A stretch of 64,000 nucleotides of DNA, taken from NCBI GenBank assembly GCA_030295235.1, contig AP026172.1, positions 1 to 64,000 on the forward strand, given 5' to 3'. Below the pieces are notes generated by a model, which was given only the letters and a program-made list of their open reading frames with translations, was not told the DNA's origin and made no database searches. Shown here piece after piece: positions 52,981 through 63,572 of this stretch. The position numbers and the translations under genes are program-made. Every line of letters begins with the position of its first letter. The stretch's first letter is position 1. The DNA comes from Fistulifera solaris. Taxonomy: Eukaryota > Bacillariophyta > Bacillariophyceae > Naviculales > Stauroneidaceae.

Positions 52981-55286
52981 ATGAAACTCGCCCTTATTGC
53001 TATTTGTTTCTTATCGTCCTTCGCCTGTTTCGCGCAAGCGAATTGCGGTGAGTCTCCTCCTTCACCGCCGACGAACTTGATAGCATCGCCAACGGCCGGT
53101 ACGTTGCGAATTGATGCAACACAGTACTGCGAGAGCTCGGGGACTCGCATTGAGAAAACGAATCAAGGAGAACCGTATGTGGGTTTCTTGGATCCCAACG
53201 ACTGGATGGCGTTCGATGTCGACTTACCCACGGCGGGGTCGTATCAAGTGACTTACAGTGTTGCTTCCATGACCGGAAAAGGCGCCTTTCAACTCGAGCA
53301 GTTGGGAGGATCTACCGTCTATGGAAGTATCACTTCTGTTCCTAGCACTGGAAGTTGGTATTCGTTTGCGACGGTGGCTCACATTGTTCAGTTGCCGCAG
53401 GGCAAACAGGCATTGGCAGTGGCGATTCGTCAAGGTGAATTCAATCTGAACTGGATTGAGTTGAAAAAGATTTCTAGTGACGCTCCCGACAATACTGTTC
53501 CTCATGCTGCTTGTCGTGCGGATGAATACGTCCAGATCAGTCTGGGTCGAACGAACCGTGTATCTGCGGTGGATTATTGCGACGCACGAGGTGTTCAACG
53601 AAAGACCAGTCAGAATGGAGGCTACTACGTGAGCAGGGTTGATGCGAATGATTTTGTAGCTTATAACATTGAAGTGCCAAAGTCGGACCTTTATCGGATC
53701 AGTTATCGAGTCGCCAGCAAAGATGGATCGGGTGGACTGGTTGTCGAAGTGTATGATCAATCCTCAATAAAGACCGTGTCCAAGCAAGTCAACGTCCCAT
53801 CAACGGGCGGATGGCAGAAGTGGGCTACCGTATCGCATACGGTCTACCTATCGCAAGGGAAGAATATCTTGGTTATTCGTGGGAAAGGTAGTGGATGGAA
53901 TTTCAAGTCGATGGACATTGGGTTGGGAGCAGTATCGCCTAGCCCTCCTGAGGCCAACCCTGTGCCAGTGTCTCCTCCTGCTATGTTTCCTATACCTGCG
54001 CCCGTTCCAGCCCCTGTAGCAACCCCAGTGCGAGCACCGGTGTCTTCAACACCCAACAAGGGCTTTGTTCGCGCTGATGGGAAGCGCATTGTTGACGGTA
54101 GCGGTAACAATTTGATCCTTCGAGGACAAGGTTTGGGTGGATGGATGCTTCAAGAGCCCTACCAGATGCTCACAGTCGAAGCTGCACCAAAGGGGCAATG
54201 GCAGATGTTTCAGAAAATTGAGCAAACGGTTGGGACAGCTGGTTTAGAGCAGTATCATCGTGCGTGGCTGGACAACTGGTGTACGTACGAAGATGTCAAG
54301 GAACTCAAAGCGTCGGGATTCAATTCGATTCGTGTTGCTTTGCATTACAACCTTTTCACACTTCCCATTGAGGACGAACCCGTGCGAGGAAGAGATACGT
54401 GGATCCAAGACGGGTTTGATCGATTGGATTTACTTCTTGAATGGTGTCAAAGAGAAAAAATTTATTTGATCTTAGATCTTCATGCTGCGCCAGGGGGGCA
54501 GGGACGAAATTCTGCCATCAATGACTACGATGATTCGAAGCCAAGCATGTGGGAAGATGAAGAAAACGTCCGTAAATCGATCGCATTGTGGGTCAAGTGG
54601 GCAGCTAGGTACAAAGACAATACTTGGATCGCAGGTTATGACTTGCTCAATGAACCAAACTGGGGATTCGAGCCAGGACATCTAAATGGATGCTCGGAGC
54701 AGACAAACAAGCCGCTGAAGAACTTTTACGATCGTGCCATCGAAGCGATTCGCAAAGTCGATAAGAACCATATCATTTATATCAATGGAAACTGTTGGGG
54801 CAATAATCACAAAGGGATGTGGCCCTTCGCAGACAATAACATCGCTTTGAGTTTGCACCGCTATTGGATCGAAAATACCGACGCATCGATTAAGGAATTT
54901 TTAGACATGCGTGAAAAATATAACGTGCCTTTGTGGATGGGAGAATCCGGCGAAAACGACAACAACTGGTACAAAGGCGCAGTTCAGTTGTTGGAGCGTC
55001 ACAATATTGGATGGGTAAGTACCGCGACCGTTCTTGTCAAATGACCAAAACAGCAAGCTAACGTGCGCCAACGAAGGCATGGTGGACGTGGAAGAAACTT
55101 CAATCGGCCTCGGGTTCTTACTCGATCGACCCGCCTGCTCAGTATCAGACTCTGGTGGATTACTGGGCATATGGAGGTACCAAGCCAGCAAATGCGATGG
55201 AAACTTTGATGGAACTTGCTGGAAATGCCAAATTGAAAAATTGCATCCGCAACGATGAAGCGATTACAGCTCTTACCGGTATCTGA
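52981..55286 (+). CDS. Secreted GH5 exo-beta-1,3-glucanase with two CBM6-like modules
   Basis: Would hydrolyse beta-1,3-glucans such as chrysolaminarin or cell-wall callose. Signal peptide (LALIAICFLSSFACFAQA, residues 3-20). Two repeated carbohydrate-binding modules of CBM6 type (about 40-165 and 180-315), each with AxQYC/DYC...NDW/NDF..Y and a VPSTG-W...V..G pattern. A Pro/Ala/Val linker (325-355). Then a GH5 catalytic domain starting GFVRADGKRIVDGSG, with the acid/base Glu in DLLNEPNWG (about 54645) and the nucleophile Glu in WMGESGEND (about 54945), as in fungal exo-1,3-glucanases. Exon 1 is 52981-55014; a 62-bp intron (55015-55076, GTAAGT..AAG) joins to exon 2, ending NDEAITALTGI. Total 747 residues. 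No frame break. Converges on the hydrolase at 55358. Confidence 0.92.
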
Positions 55287-55357
55287 GGTCTAGTTCTTTT
55301 ATGGGTATGACCTTAATCAATAAGAGCTCCGGTAGAAAATGATTACATCCTTTCTCT

Positions 55358-57553
55358 CTAATCCTCCCTCGTAACTTCCAGAGGCGCTACTTCAAAAGAG
55401 ACGGAATCGATTCGCATTGAACCATTAATTTGTTCGAAATTGTGGACCAGTTGACCAGTCGCGCCTATACAAAGAGGACACGAATACATGTCATGTCGCA
55501 CTAGTTCGCCCTGTTCTCGTTTTAGACCGCATTGCACGATCGGATGATTTTGAAAATCTTGCATAGGCTCTTGTCGTTTGCAAGGCATGCAGAAGAGCCC
55601 CGCTGGTCGCAATGTAGGAAGGCCGTACACCAGCCACTTGACTGTCCCGAGTTGAATCGTATCTGAAACTTGCGTCCCCGCCTCTTCCGAATCATATTTC
55701 AGCAAACTTTCATACTTGCTACATTCCCACCACAGCTGTTCCAAGATTCGAATGATTCGCTGCCCCTCGTTTTCTTCGTTCAGCAAACCTAACCAGTACA
55801 GAACTGCTATTAACCGTGACTTGCTGATGAGCAGCGCGTCACTGTGCTTGACCGGAGCAGGTAGCTTCATCACTACGCTATCGGACATGCACAAAGCATT
55901 TGGTGCTGATCCTAGCAAGGCGAATCCGAGTAATCCCTTGTAAACAGCATTTGACGAAGGCAACGAGGAAGGGATGGGCCGGCGACCAACATTGGGCTGT
56001 TGCAAAGCCAGTATCATTTGCTCTAACCGAGCCGCTGCCACTGGACCGGTAACCCGATTCTTTTCTAAATCATGCATCAGTGCTTCCAAGTCGGCCGCAT
56101 ACACAGTCGTAAATACAGCGCGGCTCAAATCATCCCCATTGATGTTCCACTGCTTCTCCGTGGACTGGGGATTGGAAGCGCGGGAACGACGGCGTCGAAG
56201 TTGCGACGGACTACCATTGACACCAAACGCACCAGACACCGCCTCAGAAACTTTACGATCTGCAAATTGATTGTGCCATTGATTCAAATGATTAAGCACG
56301 AGCATTCCTCTCCTCAGTAATGATCGAAAACCCGGATTGATCAGCAGTTCACGTGACAGCGGTGACGGAGCAATTAACAAATTTCCGTTGCTGCTTGGCA
56401 GATTGCGACGATGATTACCGACATAAAAATGGGAAGCGACTTCAAAGAATACAGCGGGAGAGAACAATTTCCACCGACACGCATCATTCGGTTGACTCCA
56501 TTGTCGGGACATTAGATCGGTCGTGTACTCGTGACCCGGTAAAACAATGACACGATCTGCCGTCTCGCGTGGCATTTGCAGATGTGATGTGCATCGATGT
56601 AACAATTCGGCAAAGCAGCGTTCCATGGCGTATCCAGCGGCAGATGTTCGAAGAAGAGAATCGGCAGTCATTTTGTTGGCTTTAATTTCTTGATTGGTAT
56701 CAGTATCCGCTTCGAAGGGAACTCCCGACCCACCTGAAAACACTGTATCTCCCGTGAACAACAAGGCAGACATGGAGGAAGAAGAGGGTACCTTGGGACG
56801 CAAAACGTAGGCTAAAGAGCCACGAGTGTGTCCTGGCGTCGCCACGGCTTCAATTTCGATAAAAACATTCATATCGTTGGAATCATCCGCAGGAAGGGGA
56901 ATTATCTGACCATTCACAAGTGTGTAATTGCAACCTGGAACTTTCTCGACTGCACCTCCCATAATGTACTTCAATGTGTCTTTAAATTGTAGTTGCAGCG
57001 CTCGATTCCCCGCCGTATGATCGTGATGTTTGTGTGTACTGAGAATACTGACGACTTGTATCCTCCGCTTTCGGTAATGCCTTTCACCAATGAGATAAAT
57101 TTGCCGCGTGACCGCTTCAGCATCACCACAATCAATGACGAAAGCGAGAATGTTGCCGCTGGCATTGGGTGGCACCGAAACGATGAGATATCCTAAATTA
57201 TCCATGAATTGCGGCAGAGCATGCACAAAAACGCGTTGCTCCACGACGACCAATCGTTGCTCCATTGTTCGACTGTGGTATCCGTGGGACTTATCGAGAC
57301 GTCGAGCTTTCATGGCAAGACGCATGATATAAAAATGCACCCAGCGCCCTATCGAAAGGGGATACAAAAACTCGACAATAAATCCCATTCGATTTGTGAG
57401 CGGCTGTAATATCCAACCCAAGAGGAAGGTAGGGAATTTCAGAGCCATTGTGAGTAGCCAAAGTAAGCAAAGAAGAAGGAATCCAGTCAAAGTCAAAGGC
57501 GACATGAGGCAAGGATTGTGTCGCCATTCGCGAAACGAGAAAGGATTTGTCAT
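55358..57553 (-). CDS. Membrane-anchored metallo-beta-lactamase-fold hydrolase
   Basis: An unbroken ORF of 731 codons. The N-terminus has a hydrophobic segment (LTLTGFLLLCLLWLLTMAL, residues 20-38) and a second weaker one. The metallo-beta-lactamase fold is marked by the metal motif THKHHDHTAGN (about 57000; HxHxDH), TPGHTRGSLAY (third His), LFTGDTVFSGG (bridging Asp) and LPGHEYT, the pattern of glyoxalase II-type hydrolases. The insertion and C-terminal half (about 300 residues) are unlike standard glyoxalase II. They carry a basic RRRRSR stretch and two Cys pairs near the end (CMPC, CPLC) that could bind zinc. Substrate unknown. The start follows a short leader and is the first ATG before the anchor. 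Confidence 0.85.
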   Translation of the reverse strand: MTNPFSFREWRHNPCLMSPLTLTGFLLLCLLWLLTMALKFPTFLLGWILQPLTNRMGFIVEFLYPLSIGRWVHFYIMRLAMKARRLDKSHGYHSRTMEQRLVVVEQRVFVHALPQFMDNLGYLIVSVPPNASGNILAFVIDCGDAEAVTRQIYLIGERHYRKRRIQVVSILSTHKHHDHTAGNRALQLQFKDTLKYIMGGAVEKVPGCNYTLVNGQIIPLPADDSNDMNVFIEIEAVATPGHTRGSLAYVLRPKVPSSSSMSALLFTGDTVFSGGSGVPFEADTDTNQEIKANKMTADSLLRTSAAGYAMERCFAELLHRCTSHLQMPRETADRVIVLPGHEYTTDLMSRQWSQPNDACRWKLFSPAVFFEVASHFYVGNHRRNLPSSNGNLLIAPSPLSRELLINPGFRSLLRRGMLVLNHLNQWHNQFADRKVSEAVSGAFGVNGSPSQLRRRRSRASNPQSTEKQWNINGDDLSRAVFTTVYAADLEALMHDLEKNRVTGPVAAARLEQMILALQQPNVGRRPIPSSLPSSNAVYKGLLGFALLGSAPNALCMSDSVVMKLPAPVKHSDALLISKSRLIAVLYWLGLLNEENEGQRIIRILEQLWWECSKYESLLKYDSEEAGTQVSDTIQLGTVKWLVYGLPTLRPAGLFCMPCKRQEPMQDFQNHPIVQCGLKREQGELVRHDMYSCPLCIGATGQLVHNFEQINGSMRIDSVSFEVAPLEVTRED

Positions 57554-57865
57554 TGTCTCTGTTCGCGATAACAGCGTCTGATATTCGTTTTGCGTAGCAA
57601 TTTTGAATGATTTCGTTTCGCTTTTTTTTGATTGATAATCGCAACAGAGGAGAGCAGCTGCGAAAAAAGGATTGGGATTGAGATATTATTTAAAAGTTTA
57701 GAATTGCTGAATGGGTTGATTGACCGTCTTGCTCTCTTTAATCAAGTAATACAAATAGGGAAAAAAATGAAACGAGGCAGGGACCATCAACGCGAGCAGC
57801 GAGGAACTTTGTTACGTGAAAGGTTAAGGTTAGATGAACTTTTCCGGATATTATTGTGTTTAAGC
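57554..57865. other. Spacer left of the retrotransposon
   Basis: About 310 bp between the hydrolase start and the retrotransposon target site, so it holds the hydrolase promoter. No other feature was seen. Confidence 0.5.
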
Positions 57866-57871
57866 ACACTG
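57866..57871. repeat. Target-site duplication, left
   Basis: ACACTG immediately before the left LTR, matching ACACTG at 63167-63172 immediately after the right LTR. A 6-bp exact duplication. Confidence 0.85.
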
Positions 57872-58353
57872 TGTCAAAGCATGACGCCCTATGCGACATG
57901 ATGGTGTGTCGGACTGGTGCAAAGATGACGTGAGCACAGCGGACGCACAAAAGATGTCGCGGGTGATTGCGGAGGTGAAGTGGGCGACTGGGTTTTACTC
58001 TGTAGGGAATCGTGGAACGGAGGTTTTCCCAGGTCGCATGAAGGATTGGAATAATTGGAGCATCAGTCCGAATGTGGAGATTTCGGAGGTGATGGCTTAT
58101 GGAGGATACGGATTTTCTAAGGAGATGGGATTGACTAGGATTGACGGCAATATAGTAGAAGGTCAGGGGAAATTATTTGAGAGGACTAATTACCAGGATT
58201 GTTGGAGGATTGCGTCGAACAAGAGAGTTTAGTTTTAGATTATAATCTGTAGACAGAGAGTTTGGAACAAGTTAGGTTTCATAGAGCGTCTCACCAGGGA
58301 TCGAGTTCCGGTGGTGAGAGAGAAGAAGACAGAAGACCGCGGAGATTTTAACA
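57872..58353 (+). repeat. Left LTR (482 bp)
   Basis: Starts TGTC, ends AACA. Near-identical to 62682-63166. Holds a 92-codon ORF (57954-58232) and a CTCACCA/TGGTGAG hairpin (58290-58318). Confidence 0.93.
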
Positions 58354-58423
58354 CGCTTTAAAGCGTGGTGTTAAGTGTTAACCAAAAGGGCTAGAAGCAA
58401 GCAGCTAGAAGCTACGAAGAAAG

Positions 58424-59330
58424 ATGAGTGACGAAGGTGATAAGATTGCTACTTTGCGTTACTATCCGTTGAACGACAAGATCGCTGACACGGGTTACGA
58501 TGGTTGGCGTTACAAGACGATGGCGTACTTCAAGAAAACGAGGTTGGGCGGATGTGATCGAAAATGTGATGGTCAAGATCCCGACCAAGGAAGAGATGGA
58601 AGCGGAGAAAGTATCGAAGGAGAACAAGTTGTTGTTCAAGCACAATCAGGAGGTGTTTGAGCAGCTTGTGATCGCGTGCGAGGAAGTTCCGCTCGGGTTG
58701 GTGATGAGAGCTGATGGGGATGCAAGATTGGCATTCAAGTATCTCGATCGGAAGTATGCAAGAAACTCGGAAGAGGATTTGGCGGAGGGCGTTGGCTGCG
58801 TTCAGTCGTTGCAAGTTGGCAAAGAAAGAAGACGATCCTGACAAGTGGTTCATGGAAACGGATCGATTGAACAACAGGCTGGCGGCTATTGGGAGAGAAC
58901 ATCGGAAGTCGGAAGTTGAGTTGAAGGCGCATTACACCGGAAACTTACCAAAGGAGTACGGCGATTTGCTGACAAAGTTGAGTGGAAAACTTCGCCGACT
59001 ACGACGTGTTCGCAATCGAGGAAGAAATTCGGGAAACAAATGGAAGCGTGATTTCAAGCCCAGCGGCGAGGAAGCTGAAAAGAAAGAGAAAAAACCATGC
59101 ATTGAATGTGGAAAACGGCGGCAACAAGAAGAAAGGAGCAAAGAAGAAGTTCAAGGGACGTTGTCGGAAACTGTGGCGAGATCGGCCACAAGGCATTTGA
59201 GTGCAAGAAAGAGAAAAAAGTTGGTCTGTTACAACTGTGGCAAGGAAGGCCACAAGGCAAATGAATGTCCTGATAAAACAGACAAGAAAGATGATGACAA
59301 GAAAGACTTGGGAATGTTCGTTGGAATGAG
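58424..59330 (+). CDS. Retrotransposon Gag region (frame-broken)
   Basis: Starts with an ATG at 58424 (MSDEGDKIATLRYYPLN) and carries the capsid-like region. It ends with a CCHC zinc knuckle, CYNCGKEGHKANEC, at about 59227-59270. A second, upstream knuckle (around 59155-59200) is disrupted by an extra A. At least three frame changes occur between 58540 and 59180. In copia elements Gag packages the RNA; here it runs on into Pol in the same long frame. Confidence 0.8.
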
Positions 59331-62300
59331 TTTTTGCTGTGAAGTCAATCAAGGCGAAGGAAAATTTGTTGGGTCGACTGGAGCGGAAGAAAAGTTTTTG
59401 CTCGACAGTGGTGCGACGTGTCACGTTGTTGTTGATGAGACGATGTTGACCGATGTCCAAGATAAAAGAGATGTGTTGATTGTCGGAAACGGAAAGGAGG
59501 TGACGACAGTCAAGTCTGGGACATTGACGTTGCGTACTGAGAGTGGGTTAGTGAAGCTACTAAATGTTCGAGTGGCACCCACGTTTGCGAAGAACATTAT
59601 CAGTACCGGCTCGTTGGAAAAACAAGGCAATAAGATTGAGATGTCAAATGGTGTTATGACAATTACGGATGCCAGTGGAAAGCATTCTGTTAAGATCCCA
59701 AGGAGGAACGGGACGCTTTACTACTTAGAGGCGACGCCAGTCAGTGAAGGTGTCGATGCGGTGGAAAGTACGTCGAAACTGGATATCAACGAGGCGCACG
59801 AGAAATACGGACATGCAAGCAATACTCCATTGAAGGAGGTGTCGAAGCAGCTTGGTATCGTGCTCACGGGAGAGAAGAAAACGTGTGAGGCTTGTGCATA
59901 CGCAAAGGCGAAAGCAAAGGCAGTGTGCAAATCAACGCTTGTGAAGGCGACAAAGAAAGGCGAGCGCTTGTTTGTGGATACAAGTGGCCCGTACAAAATG
60001 TCGTTGGCGAAGAACTCGTATTGGATCCTGGTGGTGGATGATTTAACGCGCAAGGCATGGAGTTTCTTTGTTGACAAGAAGTCGAAGATCAAGGATGTGA
60101 TGGAGAAGTTCCTTGATAAGCTGAGTGGTTGTGGTGTGGAGGTCAAGTTCGTTCGATGTGACAATGCAGGCGAGAACGACAAGATGAAAGAAATGTGTGA
60201 AAAGAAAGGAATTACTATGGAATTTACCGCGCCGCTTTACACCGCAGATGAATGGCGTTGCAGAAAGGAAGTTTGTGACGATTCGAGAGACAAGGCCGTG
60301 GCTATGATGCTGGCGGCAAAGCTCACTGATGAGCACCAAGGGAAGTTGTGGCCTGAAGCGGTGAACTCTGCCACAAGGTTGGATAATGCTGTGCCGAACC
60401 GGAACATGAAAGAGAGTCCGGATCTCTTGTGGTATGGCAGTCAGCCAAACTTCTTGCAGCACTTGGTGCAATGGGGTCGAGTTGGATACATGACTATTCG
60501 AGACCAGCAGCCAAAGCTGTCGAAGAAATCGGTGCAGGTGGTCATGGTTGGATATGCAGACCTTCATTCGGGTGATACGTATCGGGTGTTCAAGCCTGAG
60601 TCGGAGACGGTGGTTCTTCAGCGTGATGTCACATGGGCAGACTGGCACGGATCGAGTGGTTCGGTCGCTGAAAGAGTTAAGGATGTTTGCCACCGATATG
60701 GACATCGACACCACGGATGATCAGATTGGGGAGGAAGTCGCTCAGGTCCCTACTGAAGCAGGGAGGAAAGAGTATGTGGAGCCGGAAGTCGCCGAAGAGA
60801 CAGAAAGTGCGAAGGATAGTGCTCCAGTAGCGACTCGGCGAGGAAGATTGGTGCGTGAGCTGGCACGGCCGGACGTCATACAATGTAGCGAACCCCGATG
60901 GTGAAGAAGCTTTTAATGAAGCGGTCAACATGATCCTGAGCATGAATTTTGAAGACTTGAAGAATGATCAGTATGTGGGTGGAGGGATCGATGATGCAAA
61001 GCAGTTTGTGTTGAATGCAGAGCTGATGTCAGATCCGGGGGAACCCGAAACCGTAAAGGAAGCATTGAGTGGAAAGGAAGCTGTTGAGTGGAAGGCAGCT
61101 TTGATGAAGGAGATAGAGAACTTCTTGAAGAGAAAGGCTTGGAAGAAAGAGCTACGCAAGAAGATGAAAGCAAAAGGGAGAAAACCTGTGAGCTCGAAGT
61201 GGATTTTCAAGAAGAAGAATGAAGTCACGGGCTTAAGGTTCAAGGCAGCGTCTGCGCCGCGAGGTTTTGTGCAGATTCCTGGCGTGGATTTCAACTTGTC
61301 GCACTCACCAGTGGCCTCGGACACTTCGGTTCGAATGGTCCTATTGGTTGTGTTGTATAAGAGAAAGGACAAGTGGATTGCCGAGTTGATAGATGTTGAA
61401 GGCGGCATTTTTGGAAGCGGGTCTTGATGAAGAAGTGTACCTGGAGTGGCCTTATGGATTGGTTGAATTTGGCTACATCACAGAGGAAGAAGCACGCGAG
61501 TATGTGATATTGTTGGATAGAGCGATGTACGGTCTGGTTCAGTCGCCTCGACAGTACTATTTGCTGTATGGCAGCGAGTTGGAGAAACTGGGACTCAAGC
61601 AGTGCGCAGCAGATCCGTGTGTTTGGTACAAAGAAGAGAATGGGGAGACTGTTTTGATCATTGTGGTTTATGTTGATGACTGCATTGTGGCTGGGCCAAA
61701 AGAACAAGTGGAGTGGTTCAAGACCCAGATCAAGAAAACGGTTCAATATCGCTGAGTTGGGACCAATCAAGAAGCATCTTGGAGTTTGGTACGAGCGAAA
61801 GTGCGATGCTGCAGGAGAGTATTATGAAGTAAGGATGGATGACTACAAGAAGGCGATTGTCAAAGACTGGAAGGCACTGTACGGCGAGTTGAAAGTGGAG
61901 AAGACGCCCGGTTATCCAAATGAGTCACTGGTTAAGAGTGAAGACGAACCGATTGACCTCGAAGTGTACAGGAAGTTTCTGGGTCGCATCATGTGGATGG
62001 TCAGAAAGGTAGCACCAGAGTGTAGCAACGCGACAGCGAGTTGGCAATGTTCATGGATAAGCCTGGGAAGGAGCATTGGAAGGCCATGAAGCGTTTGGTA
62101 GGCTATTTGGCAAGTACTGACGTGCACTTGAAGTTGCGAGAGCCGTTAAACCTAAAGGTATATGCCTGGGTGGATTCGAACTTTGCTACGAATAAAGAGA
62201 GCGAAAGAGTGTGACTGGATTTTTTTGTTACGGTGGGCGGTGGACTTTGCGTGTTTTCGAGCAAGTTGCAGCCGTCAGTGACTTTGTCCAGCACTGAAGC

Positions 62301-62681
62301 AGAGTATTATGCGGCGTCTCACGTGTGCAACGGATATCAAGTTTCTGCAGATGTTGTTTGAGGAGTTGTTTCCAAAGGAGTTGACTTCGGCCGGGTGTGT
62401 TGCTTGAAGATAACACCGGCGATCTTCCTTATGGAGAACCAAGTGGTTGGCAACAGAACTAAGCACATTGATATCAGGATGCATCATATCAGAGAGATGA
62501 TGTCGAAGGAAGGAAACATGGACCCGAGATTGGTTGTTAAGTTTGTCAAGTCAGAGAACAACATTGCAGATATTGCGACCAAGAACGTGACGGAGAAGGT
62601 TCATGATAGGTTGGCTCCCATTGTGCGTGAGGGACTAATGAGAGAGTTCATTAGAGCCATCTTGGCAGCCGACAGGGAGGA
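59331..62681 (+). CDS. Retrotransposon Pol region (PR-INT-RT-RH, frame-broken)
   Basis: Continues from Gag. The protease site is LLDSGATCH (about 59398). The integrase has an HHCC finger (KYGHAS ... CEACAYAKAK, about 59800-59915) and a core with LFVDTSG, VDDLTRK and RCDNAGEN, where the acidic residues fit the DDE triad. Reverse transcriptase has the YVDD box (about 61670). RNase H has STEAEYYA (about 62290) and a C-terminal ADIATK. Frame changes are present near 60250, 60710-60900, 61400, 61750, 62060, 62210 and 62330. Some pairs compensate (a lost A and an extra T near 62210), which again points to run-length errors. Order INT before RT defines copia. Confidence 0.85.
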
Positions 62682-63166
62682 TGTCAAAGCATGGCGCCCC
62701 TATGCGACATGATGGTGTGTCGGACTGGTGCAAAGATGACGTGAGCACAGCGGACGCACAAAAAGATGTCGCGGGTGATTGCGGAGGTGAAGTGGGCGAC
62801 TGGGTTTTACTCTGTAGGGAATCGTGGAACGGAGGTTTTCCCAGGTCGCATGAAGGATTGGAATAATTGGAGCATCAGTCCGAATGTGGAGATTTCGGAG
62901 GTGATGGCTTATGGAGGATACGGATTTTCTAAGGAGATGGGATTGACTAGGATTGACGGCAATATAGTAGAAGGTCAGGGGAAATTATTTGAGAGGACTA
63001 ATTACCAGGATTGTTGGAGGATTGCGTCGAACAAGAGAGTTTAGTTTTAGATTATAATCTGTAGACAGAGAGTTTGGAACAAGTTAGGTTTCATAGAGCG
63101 TCTCACCAGGGATCGAGTTCCGGTGGTGAGAGAGAAGAAGACAGAAGACCGCTGGAGATTTTAACA
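62682..63166 (+). repeat. Right LTR (485 bp)
   Basis: Copy of the left LTR. Differences seen: one substitution (GCATGG versus GCATGA), one extra C in a C run, one extra A in an A run, and one extra T near the end (CGCTGG versus CGCGG). Confidence 0.93.
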
Positions 63167-63172
63167 ACACTG
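63167..63172. repeat. Target-site duplication, right
   Basis: ACACTG directly after the right LTR, identical to the left copy at 57866-57871. Confidence 0.85.
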
Positions 63173-63572
63173 CTCTTCGGATCCTTCTTGCCGATAATTT
63201 CCTTTCCTTTTACCAACAAAGTTCGGCGCCTTTGCTGGTAACTGCAAACCAGTTCTTGGATGATTGTGGCAGAGCTCATGTGTTGCGAGATGAGCCACGC
63301 GTTCTCTGCTCGGCTACGACTGCCGTTTTCTCTTCTTCATCTAGGTGAGGCTATTCTTTTGTACATCTCTACCTCATTTGATGATGATTCGTCGAGAACC
63401 TAATCGTCCTGATGTTCTTATGTCGATCATAGAGATGCCGCTCGATTAGCTTGTTGCCACCTGGGGTTTGCCCTTTAACCGTGTTTTAAACCTACGCAAT
63501 GGCACGGTTTCGGAGTTTTTTACCATGGAAATTTAGCTGGAAGATCTTGCGATCTCAAAGTCGAAACCATCC
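63173..63572. other. Spacer right of the retrotransposon
   Basis: About 400 bp. Possible splice signals (CATCTAGGTGAGG at about 63340) but no clear exon. It presumably leads into the gene at the window edge. Confidence 0.4.

Larger units (their letters stand above)
57872..63166 (+). mobile_element. Ty1/copia LTR retrotransposon, full length
   Basis: About 5.3 kb bounded by LTRs that start TGTCAAAG and end TTTTAACA, with a 6-bp target duplication. The internal order of Gag with zinc knuckle, protease, integrase, reverse transcriptase and RNase H is that of Ty1/copia. A candidate primer-binding site (TGGTG...) lies about 12 bases inside the left LTR, and a purine tract (ACAGGGAGGA) abuts the right LTR. 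Several frame changes split the coding region, but the LTRs differ at only four positions seen, so insertion was recent. Diatom copia families (CoDi) are the likely relatives. Confidence 0.93.
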
